A stretch of DNA of 64,000 nucleotides. It comes from Streptomyces sedi (GTDB lineage Bacteria > Actinomycetota > Actinomycetes > Streptomycetales > Streptomycetaceae). Both the position numbers and the translations under genes were made by a program. Each line of letters starts with the position of its first letter. Within the stretch, counting starts at the first letter, position 1. Where the stretch lies: positions 1 to 64,000 of the forward strand of contig NZ_VDGT01000024.1 of NCBI RefSeq assembly GCF_006335015.1. The letters run 5' to 3'. Shown here in pieces: positions 62,245 to 64,000 of this stretch. The notes below the pieces were generated by a model. The model ran no database searches and was not told where the DNA came from. It was given only the letters and a program-made list of their open reading frames with translations.

Positions 62245-62997
62245 ATGTCCGGAACCGGACGTCACCGCCGTCAGCCGTCCCGGCGCGTTTCCCGCGCCGC
62301 CACCCTGCTCGTCACCGCGGGCGCCGCCGGCCTCGCGCTGCCGCTGGTCGCCGCCGGCACCGCTTCCGCCGCACCCGCGGTCCACACGGTCGAACGCGGC
62401 GACACCCTGTACCGCATCGCCGCCGACAACGAGGTGGCCGGCGGCTGGGAGGCGCTCTACGAGGCCAACCGGGAGGCCGTCGGCGACGACCCGGGCCGCA
62501 TCACTCCCGGTGTCGAGCTGACCCTTGAGGTCGGCGAAGCCGCCGACGACGAGGAGACCGAGCCGGCCGAGCCGGCCGAGCCGGCCCCGAGCGGCGACTT
62601 CGTCGCGCCCGTCGAGGGCGTCGGCGGCAGCGGCTACGGCAACGCCGGTGCCCTGTGGTCCAGCGGCTACCACACCGGCGCCGACTTCCCCGTCTCGACC
62701 GGCACCCCGGTGGTCTCGGTCTCCGACGGCGAGGTGGTCACCGCCGGCAGCGGCGGCTCCTACGGCACCGAGGTCGTGGTGCGCCACGACGACGGCCACT
62801 ACAGCCAGTACGCCCACCTGTCCTCGCTCTCGGTGAGCGCCGGGCAGACCGTCACCGCCGGCGACCAGCTCGGCCTCTCCGGCGCCACCGGCAACGTGAC
62901 CGGACCGCACCTCCACTTCGAGATCCGCACCGGCCCGTCCTACGGCTCCGACATCGACCCGCTCACCTACCTGCGCGAGAACGGCGTCACGCTCTGA
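62245..62997 (+). CDS. secreted LysM-M23 peptidoglycan endopeptidase
   Basis: A 250-residue exported enzyme. Signal peptide (RRVSRAATLLVTAGAAGLAL, cleavage after TASA), LysM at about 48-95 (HTVERGDTLYRIAADNE, then DDPGRITPGVEL), a short Glu/Pro linker, and a C-terminal LytM/M23 domain: GYHTGADFPVSTGTPV with the first His/Asp, HLHFEIRTG with the HxH ligand. It cuts peptide cross-links of the wall. ATG 62245 follows GAGAGGAG. Control by the c-di-AMP riboswitch mirrors rpfA. A bidirectional terminator follows. Confidence 0.94.
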   Translation: MSGTGRHRRQPSRRVSRAATLLVTAGAAGLALPLVAAGTASAAPAVHTVERGDTLYRIAADNEVAGGWEALYEANREAVGDDPGRITPGVELTLEVGEAADDEETEPAEPAEPAPSGDFVAPVEGVGGSGYGNAGALWSSGYHTGADFPVSTGTPVVSVSDGEVVTAGSGGSYGTEVVVRHDDGHYSQYAHLSSLSVSAGQTVTAGDQLGLSGATGNVTGPHLHFEIRTGPSYGSDIDPLTYLRENGVTL

Positions 62998-63034
62998 GCC
63001 CGTCCCACGGCGGCGCCGAGCCGACCTCCTGACC

Positions 63035-63075
63035 GCCGGCGGGCGGGGCCGCCCCCCCTGGCCCCGCCCGCCGGC
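63035..63075. terminator. bidirectional terminator between M23 and ABC permease genes
   Basis: A perfect 16-bp stem with a 9-nt loop; its outer arm touches the stop codon of the permease. Confidence 0.8.
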
Positions 63076-63915
63076 TCAGTCGGTCAGCCGCTGGTAGCGC
63101 CGGATGGCCAGCGGCGCGAACACCGCGATCATCGCCACCGGCCAGACCACCGCGAGCAGCGTCGCGTGCCCGGCCGCCCAGGACTCCCCGCCGAGGCCCG
63201 GGTTGCCGAAGAGCTCGCGGCTCGCCGCCACGGTCGACGTGAGCGGGTTCCACTCGGCGACCGTCCCCAGCCAGCCCGGCATCAGCTCCGGTGCGACGAA
63301 GACGCCGGAGAGCGCCGTCAGCGGAAAGGCGAGCGGGAAGACGATCGTGCCGACGGTGTCCGGGTTGGGCAGCAGCAGGCCGAGCAGGATGCCGATCCAG
63401 GACATCGCCACCCGCAACAGCAGCACGAGTCCCACCGCGAGCAGCGCGTACCCCGGGCCCCTGTGCCACTCCCAGCCGACCAGCAGCCCGCAGACCACCA
63501 GCACCGCCATCTCCAGCACGCCCCGCAGCAGGTCCGCCAGACACCGGCCGACCAGCAGCGCGGACCGCGCCATCGGCATGGAGCGGAAACGGTCCACCAC
63601 GCCCCTGCTGGAGTCGAACGCCACCGAGGTCGCCGTCGCCCCCATCCCGTAGAGCATGGTCATGGCGAAGACGCCGGGCAGCAGGAACTCCCGGTACTCC
63701 CCGCCGCCCGGCACCCGCATCCCGCTGCCGAAGACATAGCCGAAGACCAGCACGAAGAGGATCGGCAGGCTGAAGTAGAGCGTGACCTCCTCGGGGGAGC
63801 GCGCCAGCTGCGCCATGTTCCGCCGGGTCATCACCAGCCCGTGCGTGAGCGCCACCCCCGACCCGCGCCGTGCGGCCCCCCGCGACCGCACGCCGTCCGC
63901 CGGTCCGGCGCTCAC
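63076..63915 (-). CDS. ABC-2 type transporter permease (DrrB-like)
   Basis: A 279-residue membrane protein with six predicted helices. The FREFLLPGVFAM-like YREFLLPGVFAMTMLYGM, DSSRGVVDRFRSMPMARSAL and FPLAFPLTALSGVFVAPELM blocks are typical of DrrB/ABC-2 drug exporter permeases. Its GTG overlaps the stop of the preceding ATPase by 4 nt (GTGA). It probably exports a small hydrophobic compound, a self-resistance or general detoxification role; substrate unknown. Confidence 0.88.
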   Translation of the reverse strand: MSAGPADGVRSRGAARRGSGVALTHGLVMTRRNMAQLARSPEEVTLYFSLPILFVLVFGYVFGSGMRVPGGGEYREFLLPGVFAMTMLYGMGATATSVAFDSSRGVVDRFRSMPMARSALLVGRCLADLLRGVLEMAVLVVCGLLVGWEWHRGPGYALLAVGLVLLLRVAMSWIGILLGLLLPNPDTVGTIVFPLAFPLTALSGVFVAPELMPGWLGTVAEWNPLTSTVAASRELFGNPGLGGESWAAGHATLLAVVWPVAMIAVFAPLAIRRYQRLTD

Positions 63916-63998
63916 GCCGCCGCCCCCTCGTGCCGTTCCTCGCGCCGTCCCTCGCCCGCCGTGTCGCCGGTGAGCCGCAGGAACACCTCGTCCAACGT
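63912..63998 (-). CDS. ABC transporter ATP-binding protein, C-terminal end only
   Basis: The last 28 codons of a minus-strand gene entering from the right edge. TLDEVFLRLTG is the conserved end of DrrA-like ATPases, followed by a short Arg/Glu-rich tail. Its TGA overlaps the GTG of the permease, so the two are one operon. Confidence 0.85.
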   Translation of the reverse strand, partial: TLDEVFLRLTGDTAGEGRREERHEGAAA

Positions 63999-64000
63999 CG

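Overview
The window is about 72-75% GC and has the gene content of the core chromosome of a Streptomyces or a very close relative. The evidence is GTG starts with GGAGG-type ribosome sites, 4-10 bp gene overlaps, an AfsR/SARP regulator, resuscitation-promoting factors, a partner-switching sigma module and, decisively, the tRNA-Leu with anticodon UAA (bldA). From memory, the run mfd, P450, rpf genes, eno, ftsB-like, ppx, ndh, cfa, bldA, CBS, hut, sigma, purK/purE follows the order of the S. coelicolor core; a genome alignment would confirm this. Both edges cut through ABC transporter genes.

Layout. 1-3.6 kb: end of an ABC ATPase, a large FtsX-type permease, a helix-turn-helix/cupin regulator and an overlapping 39-residue membrane protein. 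3.6-4.0 kb: a tandemly duplicated intergenic repeat that recurs, inverted, at 13.9-14.1 kb. 4.0-5.5 kb: a PadR regulator with membrane partners. 5.6-10.2 kb: LacI regulator, GH5-like glycosidase and mannonate dehydratase, a small carbohydrate/uronate island. 10.2-13.4 kb: an AfsR-type regulator with a 22-residue peptide gene just upstream of it. 13.6-19.2 kb: cysteine-rich small protein, secreted HNH nuclease, OsmC, Mfd, tRNA-Gln. 19.5-23.2 kb: two fluoride channel subunits, a histidine kinase overlapping a P450. 23.3-25.5 kb: two Rpf/LysM muralytic proteins, the second behind a c-di-AMP riboswitch. 25.7-32.6 kb: enolase, FtsB-like protein, DUF501, Ppx/GppA, NDH-2 with Rex-type sites, cyclopropane synthase. 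32.6-43.7 kb: orphan ABC ATPase, bldA, Bax-inhibitor-like protein, thiolase, SGNH hydrolase, cystathionine beta-synthase, RpiR regulator, PLP decarboxylase. 43.9-49.5 kb: histidine utilisation operon hutU - M20 amidohydrolase - hutF - hutI. 49.4-58.6 kb: MOSC, oxidoreductase/TetR pair, SigB-type sigma factor with STAS and ATPase partners, an OmpR-type two-component system, GtrA, a chagasin-like lipoprotein. 58.7-64 kb: purK, purE, dipeptidase, an M23/LysM endopeptidase behind a second c-di-AMP riboswitch, and a DrrAB-like transporter entering from the right edge.

Themes. Cell-wall remodelling under c-di-AMP control appears twice, at loci about 37 kb apart. Development and stress regulation (bldA, AfsR-like, SigB-like) sits among housekeeping genes. 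The most unusual item is at 13196-13358: a 22-codon ORF with an ideal Shine-Dalgarno, its own 17-bp stem terminator, and three 7-mers at 11-bp spacing placed 8 bp before a -10-like hexamer. That is the geometry of SARP-controlled promoters, and the ORF lies immediately upstream of the SARP/NB-ARC/TPR regulator. On reading through the called genes I noticed no in-frame TTA codon, so bldA's targets seem to lie outside this window.
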